From assembly GCF_001040945.1 (NCBI RefSeq), contig NZ_CP011930.1:1426001-1490000 (forward strand): 64,000 nucleotides of DNA. Direction: 5' to 3'. The stretch's first letter is position 1. Each line of letters starts with the position of its first letter. The notes below the pieces were generated by a model, which searched no databases, was not told the DNA's origin, and saw nothing but the letters and a program-made list of their open reading frames with translations. This DNA is from Herbaspirillum seropedicae. GTDB taxonomy: Bacteria > Pseudomonadota > Gammaproteobacteria > Burkholderiales > Burkholderiaceae_D. Shown piece after piece: positions 45,301 through 52,368 of the stretch. The translations under genes were made by a program, and so were the position numbers.

Positions 45301-47337
45301 TACCAGAGTGTGGTGACGCAGGCGGGAATCAAGGCGGGTGATGGTGGCTTCCGCCTGGTGGTCGCTGGCAATACCGATCTGAAGGGGGCGGTCATCTCCA
45401 GTACCGCCAAGGCGATCGAAGACGGCAAGAATTTCTTGCAGACTGGTACGCTGACCTACAGCGATATCAGCAACCACGATGCCTACGAAGCCAGCGGCTA
45501 TTCCGTCAGCGGTTCGATGAGCAGCCAGTTGGGTGACCAGAGCAAAGCCAAGACAGAAGCCGACAAGGCAGCAGCCAATTCACGTACCGGCCCTGGCGGC
45601 AGCCCAGGGTACTCCGATACCGGCGGCAGCCAGTCCAGCGTGACGCGCTCAGGAATCAGCGGCGGTACCGTCATCATCACCGATGAACAAGGTCAGAAAG
45701 CCGCCACCGGTCAGAGCGCCGAACAGATCCTGGCGTCGCTCAATCGCGATGTCGATTCCAGCAAGGATTCCAGTGGAGCCTTGAGCAAGGCATGGGATGG
45801 TGAGGCCTTGCGTCAGCAGGTGGAAGCGGAAGCGCAGATCCGGCAGGCATTTGGTCAGACCGTTGCCAAGTCCATTGGCGACTATGCCGATACCAAGGAA
45901 AGAGACCTCAAGAACGCCGCCAAGCAGGCCGAGCAGGATGGCGATGCGGAGCAGGCAGCGAAACTGCGCGCAGAAGCTGCCCGTTGGGGGGAGGACGGCA
46001 CCGCTCGAGCTGCCGTGCACGCTGCCGCCGGCGCGCTCTCCGGAGGACTGGCCGGGGCCGCCAGCGCGGCTGCGGTCAGCAAGCTCATGCCCTCGCTGGC
46101 GGAGCAGATCAAGAAGATGGGCTTGCCCTCTGAACTGGAGGGCGTGGTCGCCGCTGCCGCAGCAAGCGGGTTGGGAGCGATCATTGGCGGAAGCGCCGGC
46201 GCCGCCACTGCGGTCACCGTCGATTTGAACAACCGCCAGTTGCATCAATCCGAGCGTGCTCTGCTGGCCAAGCTGGCCAAGGAAAAAGCTGCGGCTGTCT
46301 GCGGCCAGGATGCTGACTGCACGACGCGGCAAACCTTGTTCTGGTCGGACATGCTGGAGCGGGTGGCCAATGGCAAGGTCGATAATGTCGAGGCCGCCAA
46401 GAACATGGACTATCTCGCCAAGCTGGCCAATGCATCGGCGGCGCCGGACAGCGAGGGGGCACGCGGTGGGCTGGAAGCCTACCTCAATGCCTGGCGCAGC
46501 GCCGAGGCATTGTTGCAGCCTTATGTCGGAACACCCATCGTGACCAACGGAGTTCCCGCCTTTGGCGACGGGTCGGCACAGACCTATTTCTCTGCAACCG
46601 AAGCGCAGCGTAGCGACCGTTTCTTGAATACCTTCCTGGGCAGTTTCCCTGACCCGCTCGCGGCGGGGCGTCCAGAACGCGACGCTGATCGCGTGGACCG
46701 CTTCCTGGCGCAGAACGGAAGTGCGCTGAAAGATTACTTCTTTGAAGAGAACCTCCTTGGAGGAAAACTTGCTGCCAAGACCCTGGGGCTGTTGGGTCGT
46801 TTGCTGGGCAACGAGACTGACCTGTTCTTTGCGGGGACGGTCAGTCCCTCGGCCAAAGGTTACATTGGTGTCGGCAAGGTGACGATGGAAGGTTATTCGG
46901 TGAAACTGAGCAATGCTGAAATGTCGCTGCTTCAGCAAATCGATAAGCTGGAAACCACCAAGGCACAAGGCGAATTGAGAGAGATGGTTTCGGATTTTTA
47001 TTTTTCTCGGAATGGATACAAGAGTTTTGATGGAAAATGCGGAGTGAATTGTTTCGATGGCGTCTATCTCAAGGGCAACACCGTATTTATTAACGAGGTC
47101 AAGCCTTTGTCCAACAACGGTTCGATCTCCCTTAACGGAGATACGCCAGGACTACCGACACAGATGACCGATGCCTGGATCAGGAATGCAGCGGATCGCC
47201 TTGAACAGACCGGAAGAAGCGACGCGATTAAGACAGCGGAAATGATCCGGAGCGCATTGAGTGACGGCAGACTGGTTAAGGTCGTGACTGCGGTCGATTC
47301 CAAGAGCATCACACTTATCAAGCTTGCGAGAGACTAG
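39361..47337 (+). CDS. CdiA/FhaB-like contact-dependent exoprotein with nuclease-like C-terminal tip
   Basis: 2658 residues, the TpsA partner of the upstream transporter. After a signal-like N-terminus comes the TPS secretion domain with the diagnostic NPNGISCDGCGFINTSRGVLTTG (N149 onward). FHA-1-type beta-helical repeats run to about residue 740. A Tyr/Trp-rich non-repetitive block spans about 741-910. The CdiA-type KRLGDGFYEQKLINDQIAQLTG block is near 1080, followed by FHA-2/hemagglutinin repeats to about 2050. A helical Ala-rich pretoxin region follows (LNNRQLHQSERALLAKLAKEKA near 2290). The tip, from about residue 2527, differs in composition and looks like a toxin. No canonical VENN motif is seen. 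The immunity candidate abuts its stop codon. Confidence 0.93.
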   Translation: MSKHMIDTIHFQSGRHGVLRRAMAALMIMLCVVPPGYPQIVADPNAGAGKRPVVDNTANGRPLVQIATPSAAGVSHNQYSQFNVGPNGAILNNARDVVLTQQGGYVGANPNLQGGAARVILNEVTSTSPSQLRGYTEVAGQRAEVIIANPNGISCDGCGFINTSRGVLTTGVPLFGGNGSLEAFRVSRGAIQIGSGGLNGANTDQLDLIARSVQVNGELWGNRLNLVTGANRVNYGDLGLSVIAGEGNAPTIGVDVARMGGMYAQKIMLVGTENGVGVRSLGTLAAQAGSFTLSSQGQIALSGKTSASDDIVLKSAVGTSNDGVLYAGRNAQLQGGVIENAGTLSAQGNLDITAAQLRSTGTLAAGVDQAGNVAQAGNLTVTASGDVLATGVNRAGADLQLVGGKIDLSHSSSSAGRKLGAQASDALTLGGATVETLAGDLELGGATITLDGAKLTSSADARINAVAGLSNRGGEITSAGAMNVTAASVDNSAGMISAATGGAGVLSLRSAGSISNGQGRIAAGAALNLAAASIQGQGSVIANGDATLSLQSLNNEAGSLIQSNRDLRITTSGATGNQGALKAIGALNLTASQIDNAAGGDISAAATTLQALNGDINNAGKIGGNTIATTSNALNNQGSMIGGDVTINADRLNNSGAAAAIAATNSVQAFVRSALTNQDNALIYSLGKLVIAADATQSAAGDYLHRTGTLTNSSATIEAGGDLAVSADTIVNKRSTLVIARDIFDGTESWQKYNYYWRSWGSGMSGPDSAGLMAAVTRTLPFNDASAFGSRYGSILQLDLSSNRALVQFQGSNQLWVSYKAIKQNADGSYDMTFYEGKNCDGSTLCPYQQMVWREYTGSRVQDQFDPSRYTSPAELKGIGTNGESAYDFRERSYNGSNYHDAITAMSDAAKLNASGRITINTAALTNDASDIIAGGALTINGANGSAASGGVVNNIGYSINRTAIGTAVDHYDRHVGHHTYTTLNLTEVTALQTIDANIQSNQAVSISAQNLNNTTVGAATVPTRAGGVGHANITLPAGGLFTVRPEPGQRYLVETDRRFTDYKTFLGSDYMLGRLTMDPSMTQKRLGDGFYEQKLINDQIAQLTGKKFLDGYTNAEAQYKALMDSGVASAASFKLTPGIALSADQMAALTSDIVWMVDTEVTLADGSRQHALVPTVYLAHGGSATLQASGALIGGRDVTLAADTVNNSGIVRAEDKLAVAARDINNTGGELRGDKVDVLATETLNIGTDFQNYGRQGSVTGRQVSLAANDINIIGAKIKADDTLKLAAQNNLTIAAATAQHDVKLTWSGAGEREENHGMMRNGGVTAQLQQALGSTIEAGGDASFAAGRNIAVRGSSIDVKGNAALLAGGSVEVSAVKTATDSVVTGRSDRYDLNVVGHTENLTTSQIAAGKGLSIVASGQNGSGDITLAASRLSSKEGEVTLNAAGDISIGAMQKNNDNRIDERGGKAWMKTHDSSSVAAGSLIEGEKGVNLIATGRSDAKVSVAGSDIYSNGTIAIQAKGDVTVAETRSSSDEWQQAHSESRGFLSRSSSDRTDQVRQDMANGSTLSGNKVVIDAGRNIAVRGSEVVSTELTSLRAANDVSITTTQNFTEQSHYKEDRKSGLMGAGFGISIGSQGQMANGNGSSVTNNASTVGSVNGNVNIIAGNAFRQIGSQVVAPQGDINILAKSVDIGAAYDASVYTQENKFKQSGLTLAINSPVISVLQTGQQLIQAGQKTPDKRMQALAAATLAKNAYDAGAALIDKPTDTSGVKITLSLGSSQSSNKVTQASSQAVGSTVAAGGAVNIVASGGPRSDINVVGSAISAGGDVSLVADHEINLLAAQSAYSQHGNNNSSGASIGIGFAMGGSQNGFTLELGANRARGNLDGDDLVNKASTISAGNQASLISGGDTNVRGSTVSAKTVAAAIGGDLNIESLQDKSTYGSKQSSAGVGLSLCIPPFCYGASSVSGSLSGSKAKGDYQSVVTQAGIKAGDGGFRLVVAGNTDLKGAVISSTAKAIEDGKNFLQTGTLTYSDISNHDAYEASGYSVSGSMSSQLGDQSKAKTEADKAAANSRTGPGGSPGYSDTGGSQSSVTRSGISGGTVIITDEQGQKAATGQSAEQILASLNRDVDSSKDSSGALSKAWDGEALRQQVEAEAQIRQAFGQTVAKSIGDYADTKERDLKNAAKQAEQDGDAEQAAKLRAEAARWGEDGTARAAVHAAAGALSGGLAGAASAAAVSKLMPSLAEQIKKMGLPSELEGVVAAAAASGLGAIIGGSAGAATAVTVDLNNRQLHQSERALLAKLAKEKAAAVCGQDADCTTRQTLFWSDMLERVANGKVDNVEAAKNMDYLAKLANASAAPDSEGARGGLEAYLNAWRSAEALLQPYVGTPIVTNGVPAFGDGSAQTYFSATEAQRSDRFLNTFLGSFPDPLAAGRPERDADRVDRFLAQNGSALKDYFFEENLLGGKLAAKTLGLLGRLLGNETDLFFAGTVSPSAKGYIGVGKVTMEGYSVKLSNAEMSLLQQIDKLETTKAQGELREMVSDFYFSRNGYKSFDGKCGVNCFDGVYLKGNTVFINEVKPLSNNGSISLNGDTPGLPTQMTDAWIRNAADRLEQTGRSDAIKTAEMIRSALSDGRLVKVVTAVDSKSITLIKLARD
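46939..47337 (+). other. Candidate toxin module of the exoprotein (PD-(D/E)XK-like nuclease)
   Basis: The last 133 residues of the exoprotein are encoded by visibly A/T-richer DNA (from about 46940) than the repeats before them. They contain CFDGVYLKGNTVFINEVKP, giving D2566-x12-E2579-x-K2581, the D..ExK layout of restriction-endonuclease-fold toxins, then LPTQMTDAWIRNAADRL, a block common in such CdiA tips (QMS-W-I-RL). Nuclease activity is inferred from these motifs. Confidence 0.65.
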
Positions 47338-48147
47338 ATGAACGGCAACCTTCAGGATTCCATCACCACACTCCTTCGGATTCGCGAGCGCGAGCTGCCA
47401 GATGTGCTTGAGCGGATTTATTTCCGCAGAAACTCCAGTAATTTGAACGCCGTGATGTTGGCGGTGGAGTCCCACGCTCTGGCCATGGGCATGTATGGCT
47501 TTTATGTCGAAGGTGACACCGCCAAGCTCAAGCAGTGGTTTCACGTCGCCGCGAGAGTGCGTCTGGCGGATCCCCCACGCGATCTTGGCCCGGGCTCGTG
47601 GCTGTTACATGCCCTGCTGAGCGACAACGAAGCCACTATCCAATTGGCAGCCAAGGCCAGTAGCGCCGAGTTACGCAAGAGTGGCGCCAATCCGCTTTAT
47701 TCTGCTTTTCACCACCGGATGATCCAGTGGGCCATCCTGGGCGAGGACGAGCTGCTGCGGCAAAGCATTGCCAAGCTGGCCAAGAATGGGGAAAAGAAGT
47801 ATCGCAAACCGGCAGCAGCGGGAACGGATTTCTATTCGCTGCTGCTCGCCCGAGATCATGACGGTCTGACCCGTCTGATCCATGAAAGCGCGAAGATCAA
47901 CAGCGCCGATCCCCTGTTCGAAGACGCCATGTCACACGTGGCCGTATTGCAGACCAAGCTGTGCTGGCGGCGTGGCATCGAAGTCCAGATCGATAGCCCG
48001 ATGGTGCCGATGGAGCTGATGCCGGTGCGGCCCTTGAGCCACTACGATGATGTCTATGAGTTCATCCGTCCAGGCTGGGTGCCGCCGCGCCAGGGACTCT
48101 TGGGCCGCATAGAGCGCTTGTTCCGCAAGACGACCATCCCGCGCTGA
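47338..48147 (+). CDS. Candidate immunity protein for the exoprotein toxin (Imm49-like)
   Basis: 269 residues whose ATG directly follows the toxin gene's TAG, so the two are co-translated. The protein is all-helical by inspection, with repeat-like helical pairs such as AMGMYGFYVEGDTAKLKQWFHVAARVRL and LLARDHDGLTRLIHES. This pattern resembles the Imm49 family of immunity proteins, though the match is from memory and moderate. Lower GC at its 5' end continues from the toxin tip. Position, coupling and solubility (no signal peptide) fit a cytoplasmic inhibitor of the toxin. Confidence 0.68.
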   Translation: MNGNLQDSITTLLRIRERELPDVLERIYFRRNSSNLNAVMLAVESHALAMGMYGFYVEGDTAKLKQWFHVAARVRLADPPRDLGPGSWLLHALLSDNEATIQLAAKASSAELRKSGANPLYSAFHHRMIQWAILGEDELLRQSIAKLAKNGEKKYRKPAAAGTDFYSLLLARDHDGLTRLIHESAKINSADPLFEDAMSHVAVLQTKLCWRRGIEVQIDSPMVPMELMPVRPLSHYDDVYEFIRPGWVPPRQGLLGRIERLFRKTTIPR

Positions 48148-48173
48148 GGCGCCTGCCGGGCTCGGACGCGTTA

Positions 48174-48193
48174 TACTGTGCTTTTATACAGTT
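48174..48193 (+). promoter_or_regulatory. LexA (SOS) box upstream of the nuclease-helicase operon
   Basis: TACTGT-N8-ACAGTT carries the full CTGT-N8-ACAG LexA core and one mismatch in the 12 outer bases of the E. coli consensus. It lies 19 bp before the GTG start of the VRR-NUC gene, so LexA binding would block transcription of the pair and DNA damage would release it. Confidence 0.85.
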
Positions 48194-48212
48194 AACGGCC
48201 ACCAGAACCCCC

Positions 48213-49868
48213 GTGCCCTCCGCAAGACCCTTCTACTATCTGGACAATTTCCAGCAAGTCCTGGACTGGCTGGCCCAGCGCTGCGCCGACCTGCTCGATC
48301 TGCGCGAGCGGCAGTTCATCGTCGCTTTCCCCGGCCTGCCGTTGCCCTCGCGGGCGCTGTTCGTGCGCATGATGATGCGCAAGGGCGAGCTCTTCCGTAG
48401 CGGTCGGCTGGACTATCCCGAGATCGGCTGCCCGCTTGAGGCCGCCAAGGGTCTGCCCGAGGACTGGGTCGAACGCGATGCCGCGTTGACGCTGGAACAG
48501 TTCTTCAGCCTTTCCACCAAGCCGGAACTTGTGCGCGCCTTCGCGCTGACCGGCGCGCAGCGCGCCGCCCGCAAGACCGACCTGCTGGCGCAACTGGCGG
48601 CCGATCCGGCCTGGGACCAAGCGCGTGTGCTGCGCCAGTGGTGCAGGCAAGGCGACGAACTTGCGTTGCGCCTGCGCGTGCAGGACCTGTGCGACCGCCT
48701 GCGCCTGATGTTCTTCGGCAACCTGCGCCAGGACTGGAGCGAGTTCGTGCTGGCCGACCTGGGCCGGTTCCGCTATGAGCGGGTGGCCTTGTCGCCAGAG
48801 GCGCGCGGTTTTCGTCAGCGCAGCGACGTCGATCACTACCTGCGCCTGCATGCCTGCAGCGAAGCGCTGGAGGCTGGCGAGGACGCTGCCGATGTCATGG
48901 CCGCGTTGACCGTGGCCGCGCCTGCCGAGGGCCACGACAACCCCTGGCTGCAAAGCCGCTACGAGCGCCTGCTGTTCAAACTGGGCCAGCATCTGGAAAA
49001 GCAGGGCCACTGGCCGCAAGCGCATGCCGTCTATGCCCGCTGCCCTTATCCGGGCGCGCGTGGCCGGGCCATGCGCGTGCTGGAAAAGCAGGGTCGTTAT
49101 GCCCAGGCCTACGCCCTGTTCCAGGCCGCGCAAGCCGCACCGGAAAGCGAAGCCGAGCGCCAGCACCTGCAACGTATCGGACCGCGCCTGACGCGCCAGC
49201 TAGGCTATCCACCGATGGTGCGCGTGCGCACCTTGCCGCCGCAGCGGCTGGACCTGGTCCTGGCCATGCAGGCCGGGCAGGGCGTGGAGGCGGCGGTGCG
49301 CGCGCATCTGCAGGCGCCGGATGCACCGGTGTTCTATGTCGAGAATACGCTGGCGACGGCGCTGTTCGGACTGCTGTGCTGGGACGCCATCTTTGCGGCG
49401 ATTCCGGGTGCGTTTTTCCATCCCTTCCAGCGTGAGCCCGCCGATCTGCACAGCGCGGATTTCCATGCGCGTCGGCGCGAGGCATTTGCGCATTGCCTGG
49501 CGCGGCTGGACCAGGAGCGCCATCGCGAGGCCATCCTTGCTGCCTACGAGGACAAGCAAGGGGTGCTGTCGCCTTTCGTCAGCTGGGGCGCGATCAGTCG
49601 TGGATTGCTGGTGCTGGCGCTGGACTGCATCCCGGCCTGGCATTTGAAGCACTGGTGCCTGCGCATCCTGGAGGATGTGCGCGAGAACCGCAGCGGCTTC
49701 CCCGATCTGATCCAGTTCTGGCCGCAGCAGCGGCGCTACCGCATGATCGAAGTCAAGGGTCCGGGTGACCGCCTGCAGGACAACCAGCAGCGCTGGCTGG
49801 CCTTTTGCGCGCAACACCAGATGCCGGTGGCGGTGTGCTACCTGCAATGGCAGCAGCAGGTCGCATGA
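48213..49868 (+). CDS. VRR-NUC domain nuclease (FAN1-like)
   Basis: 551 residues starting at GTG 48213. Helical N-terminus with a SAP-like start, TPR-like helical repeats around residues 250-320 (QLEKQG-type repeats HLEKQGHWPQAHAVY, VLEKQGRYAQAYALF), then the C-terminal VRR-NUC domain: FHPFQREPADLHSADFHARR, GFPDLIQF (D498) and MIEVKGPGDRLQDNQQRWL (E513, K515). FAN1-type enzymes cut branched DNA and unhook interstrand crosslinks. The gene overlaps the helicase by four bases and is headed by a LexA box. Confidence 0.92.
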   Translation: MPSARPFYYLDNFQQVLDWLAQRCADLLDLRERQFIVAFPGLPLPSRALFVRMMMRKGELFRSGRLDYPEIGCPLEAAKGLPEDWVERDAALTLEQFFSLSTKPELVRAFALTGAQRAARKTDLLAQLAADPAWDQARVLRQWCRQGDELALRLRVQDLCDRLRLMFFGNLRQDWSEFVLADLGRFRYERVALSPEARGFRQRSDVDHYLRLHACSEALEAGEDAADVMAALTVAAPAEGHDNPWLQSRYERLLFKLGQHLEKQGHWPQAHAVYARCPYPGARGRAMRVLEKQGRYAQAYALFQAAQAAPESEAERQHLQRIGPRLTRQLGYPPMVRVRTLPPQRLDLVLAMQAGQGVEAAVRAHLQAPDAPVFYVENTLATALFGLLCWDAIFAAIPGAFFHPFQREPADLHSADFHARRREAFAHCLARLDQERHREAILAAYEDKQGVLSPFVSWGAISRGLLVLALDCIPAWHLKHWCLRILEDVRENRSGFPDLIQFWPQQRRYRMIEVKGPGDRLQDNQQRWLAFCAQHQMPVAVCYLQWQQQVA

Positions 49869-52156
49869 GCAGCGCACCTCTCGCACCGGCCCGGCGCTAC
49901 ACGGTCTCTGTGCGCGCCCTCTGTGAATTCACCGCCAAGGCGGGCGATCTGGACCTGCGCTTCACGCCCACGCCGACGGCGCGCCAGGGCATGGAGGGTC
50001 ACGCCATCGTGGCGAGCCGTCGTGGCGAGCACTACCAGAGCGAGCTGGCGCTGGCCATCGATCATGGCGCGCTGCACGTACGCGGCCGCGCCGATGGCTA
50101 CGATGCAGACCGCCAGTTGCTGGAAGAGGTCAAGACCTATCGCGGGCAACTGGCCAGCATTCCCGACAATCATCGCCATCTGCACTGGGCGCAACTGCGC
50201 GTCTATGGCCATCTGCTGTGCCAGGCGCAGGGGCTGGAGCGGGTGAACCTGGCGCTGGTCTATTTCGAGATTGGCAGCCAGCAGGAGACGCGGCTGGAAG
50301 AAAGTCGCAGCCGGGAAGAACTGGCCGAGCTGTTCGGGGCATTGTGCGAACGCTTCATCGGCTGGGCCGCCCAGGAGCTGGCGCATCGGCAGGCGCGCGA
50401 TGCGGCGCTGGAGCAGCTGCGTTTTCCGCATGGCGATTTCCGCCCCGGCCAGCGGCAACTGGCCGAGGCCGTCTTTCGCGCCCATGCGGGGCGGCGCAGC
50501 CTGCTGGCCCAGGCGCCGACCGGCATCGGCAAGACGCTGGGCACGCTCTTTCCCGCCCTCAAGGCCGCTCCACGCCAGCAACTGGACAAGGTCCTCTTCC
50601 TCGCCGCCAAGACGCCCGGCCGGCAACTGGCGCTGGATGCGGCCGCCACGTTGAAAGGGCAGGGCGTGCTGCCACTGCGGGTGCTGGAACTGAGCGCGCG
50701 CGAGAAGGCCTGCGAGCATCCCGAACGCCTGTGCCGGGGCGATTCCTGTCCCCTGGCCCAGGGTTTCTATGATCGCCTGGCGCAGGCGCGCGCGGCCTGC
50801 CTGGACGCTCCCTTGCTGGACCGCGCCAGCCTGCGCCAGATCGCCCTGGCGCACCAGGTCTGCCCCTATTACCTGGGCAGCGAGATGACGCGCTGGAGCG
50901 ATGTCATCGTCGGTGACTACAACTACTGGTTCGATGGCGGGGCGATGCTCTATGCCATGGCGCAGGCGCATGACTGGCGCGTGAGCGTGCTCGCTGACGA
51001 GGCCCACAACCTGGTGGCGCGCGCCCGCGGCATGTACAGCGCGCAGTTGAGCCGCGCCAGCCTGCGCGCGGCGCGCGCAGTGGCGCCGGCGGCGGTGGCC
51101 AAGCTGCTGGAGAAGATCGGTCGCGCCTGGAGCGCCATCGGCAAGCAGGCCTTGCTGCCCTACCAGGTGCTGGAGGCGATGCCGCCGCGTTTCATTGAAA
51201 CCCTGAGCGCAGCCAACAACGCCATCAGCGATCACCTGGCCCAGGTGGCCGTGCCGCTGGAGCCGCCGCTGCGCGACTTCCATCTCGAGGCCATGGCCTT
51301 CGTGCGCCTGGCCGAATCCTTCGGGCCGCATTCGCTGCTGGACCTCACGCGCCAGGATGAGCGCAATACCGTGCTGGCTGTCCGCAATGTGGTGCCGGCG
51401 CCTTTCCTGGGGCCGCGTTTCGCCCAGGCCCACGCCACCACGCTGTTCTCGGCCACGCTGGGCCCCTGGCATTACTTCGCCGACCTGCTGGGCATGCCCA
51501 AGGACACCGCCTGGATCGATGTCGAGTCGCCCTTCCACGCCAGCCAGCTGGAGGTGAGGGTGGCGCAGGACATCTCCACCCGCTGGCAGCGCCGCAGCGC
51601 ATCGATTGCGCCGATCACGGCGCTGATGGCGCGCCAGTTCCACCAGCGCCCGGGCAATTACCTGGCGTTCTTCTCCAGCTTCGACTACCTGCAGCAAGCG
51701 CTGGCGGCGTTCACCCGCGCGCATCCCGACATCCCCACCTGGCAGCAGTCGCGCGGCATGAGCGAGGCCGAGCGCGAGGCTTTCCTGGCGCGCTTTGTCG
51801 TGGGGGGCAGGGGGATAGGCTTTGCGGTGTTGGGCGGCTCGTTCGGCGAGGGAGTCGATCTGCCGGGCGAGCGGCTCATCGGCGCTTTTGTCGCCACGCT
51901 GGGCCTGCCGCAGGTCAATGAGGTCAATGAACAGCTGCGTCTGCGCATGCAGGCGCTCTTTGGCGCGGGCTACGACTACACCTATCTCTATCCCGGCCTG
52001 CAGAAGGTGGTGCAGGCCGCCGGACGGGTCATCCGCACCGAAAGCGACCAGGGCGTGGTGTGGCTCATCGATGAGCGCTTTGCCCAGCCGGAGGTGCAGG
52101 CGTTGTTGCCGTCCTGGTGGAAGCGGGACGATGTGCTGCAGGCGACAGGGCATTGA
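49865..52156 (+). CDS. PD-(D/E)XK nuclease fused to an XPD/DinG-type Fe-S helicase
   Basis: 763 residues; start ATG 49865 overlaps the VRR-NUC stop. Residues about 15-190 form a Cas4/RecB-like nuclease with D77 and E88-V-K90 (RADGY..LLEEVKTYRGQ). The helicase follows: Walker A APTGIGKT (K223), four cysteines suited to a 4Fe-4S cluster (C283, C290, C295, C333), the DEAH box at 378-381, and C-terminal motifs GGSFGEGVDLPGERL and QAAGRVIRTESDQGVV. Such fusions are 5'-3' unwinding enzymes with an attached nuclease. With the FAN1-like protein it forms a two-gene repair operon. Confidence 0.92.
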   Translation: MSSAPLAPARRYTVSVRALCEFTAKAGDLDLRFTPTPTARQGMEGHAIVASRRGEHYQSELALAIDHGALHVRGRADGYDADRQLLEEVKTYRGQLASIPDNHRHLHWAQLRVYGHLLCQAQGLERVNLALVYFEIGSQQETRLEESRSREELAELFGALCERFIGWAAQELAHRQARDAALEQLRFPHGDFRPGQRQLAEAVFRAHAGRRSLLAQAPTGIGKTLGTLFPALKAAPRQQLDKVLFLAAKTPGRQLALDAAATLKGQGVLPLRVLELSAREKACEHPERLCRGDSCPLAQGFYDRLAQARAACLDAPLLDRASLRQIALAHQVCPYYLGSEMTRWSDVIVGDYNYWFDGGAMLYAMAQAHDWRVSVLADEAHNLVARARGMYSAQLSRASLRAARAVAPAAVAKLLEKIGRAWSAIGKQALLPYQVLEAMPPRFIETLSAANNAISDHLAQVAVPLEPPLRDFHLEAMAFVRLAESFGPHSLLDLTRQDERNTVLAVRNVVPAPFLGPRFAQAHATTLFSATLGPWHYFADLLGMPKDTAWIDVESPFHASQLEVRVAQDISTRWQRRSASIAPITALMARQFHQRPGNYLAFFSSFDYLQQALAAFTRAHPDIPTWQQSRGMSEAEREAFLARFVVGGRGIGFAVLGGSFGEGVDLPGERLIGAFVATLGLPQVNEVNEQLRLRMQALFGAGYDYTYLYPGLQKVVQAAGRVIRTESDQGVVWLIDERFAQPEVQALLPSWWKRDDVLQATGH

Positions 52157-52273
52157 GCGAGACTGTTTTTGACCTGTTCTAGCGTTTTTTGGCGACAGTT
52201 GTGCTTAAATTGACAACAATAAAGGTTCTTCTGCGCAATTGCCCGGCCTTGGGAGGCCCGGCGGATTGGATGC

Positions 52274-52337
52274 AAACCGGCCCGCCTGATAAACTTGCCG
52301 ATCCGCCTGATTTACGGGCCGGCTGATAGGCCGGTTT
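52274..52337 (+). promoter_or_regulatory. Leader with mutually exclusive hairpins before the SMC-complex operon
   Basis: The arm at 52274-52284 can pair either as CCGGCCCG with CGGGCCGG (52315-52322) or as AAACCGGCC with GGCCGGTTT (52329-52337); both pairings are perfect and use the same 5' bases. The word CCGCCTGAT occurs at 52282 and 52303, with a near copy at 52319. The element ends 31 bp before the start codon and could act as an attenuator or translation switch, or as a repeat-bound operator. Confidence 0.6.
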
Positions 52338-52368
52338 CCAGGCAGTCCTGGCCAACCCCAACGATAAA

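Noticed and set aside
46214..46300. VENN-type pretoxin border in the exoprotein
   Set aside because: The local sequence LNNRQLHQSE is pretoxin-like, but no true VENN motif is present, so the border was set by composition and motif change instead.
49838..52153. A 771-codon antisense frame over the helicase gene
   Set aside because: Shadow of the helicase gene, which has intact motifs; the antisense protein is His/Gln/Arg-rich with no family signature.
52157..52368. A second LexA box before the SMC operon
   Set aside because: CTG and ACAG words occur but never with N8 spacing, so SOS control is claimed only for the nuclease-helicase unit.
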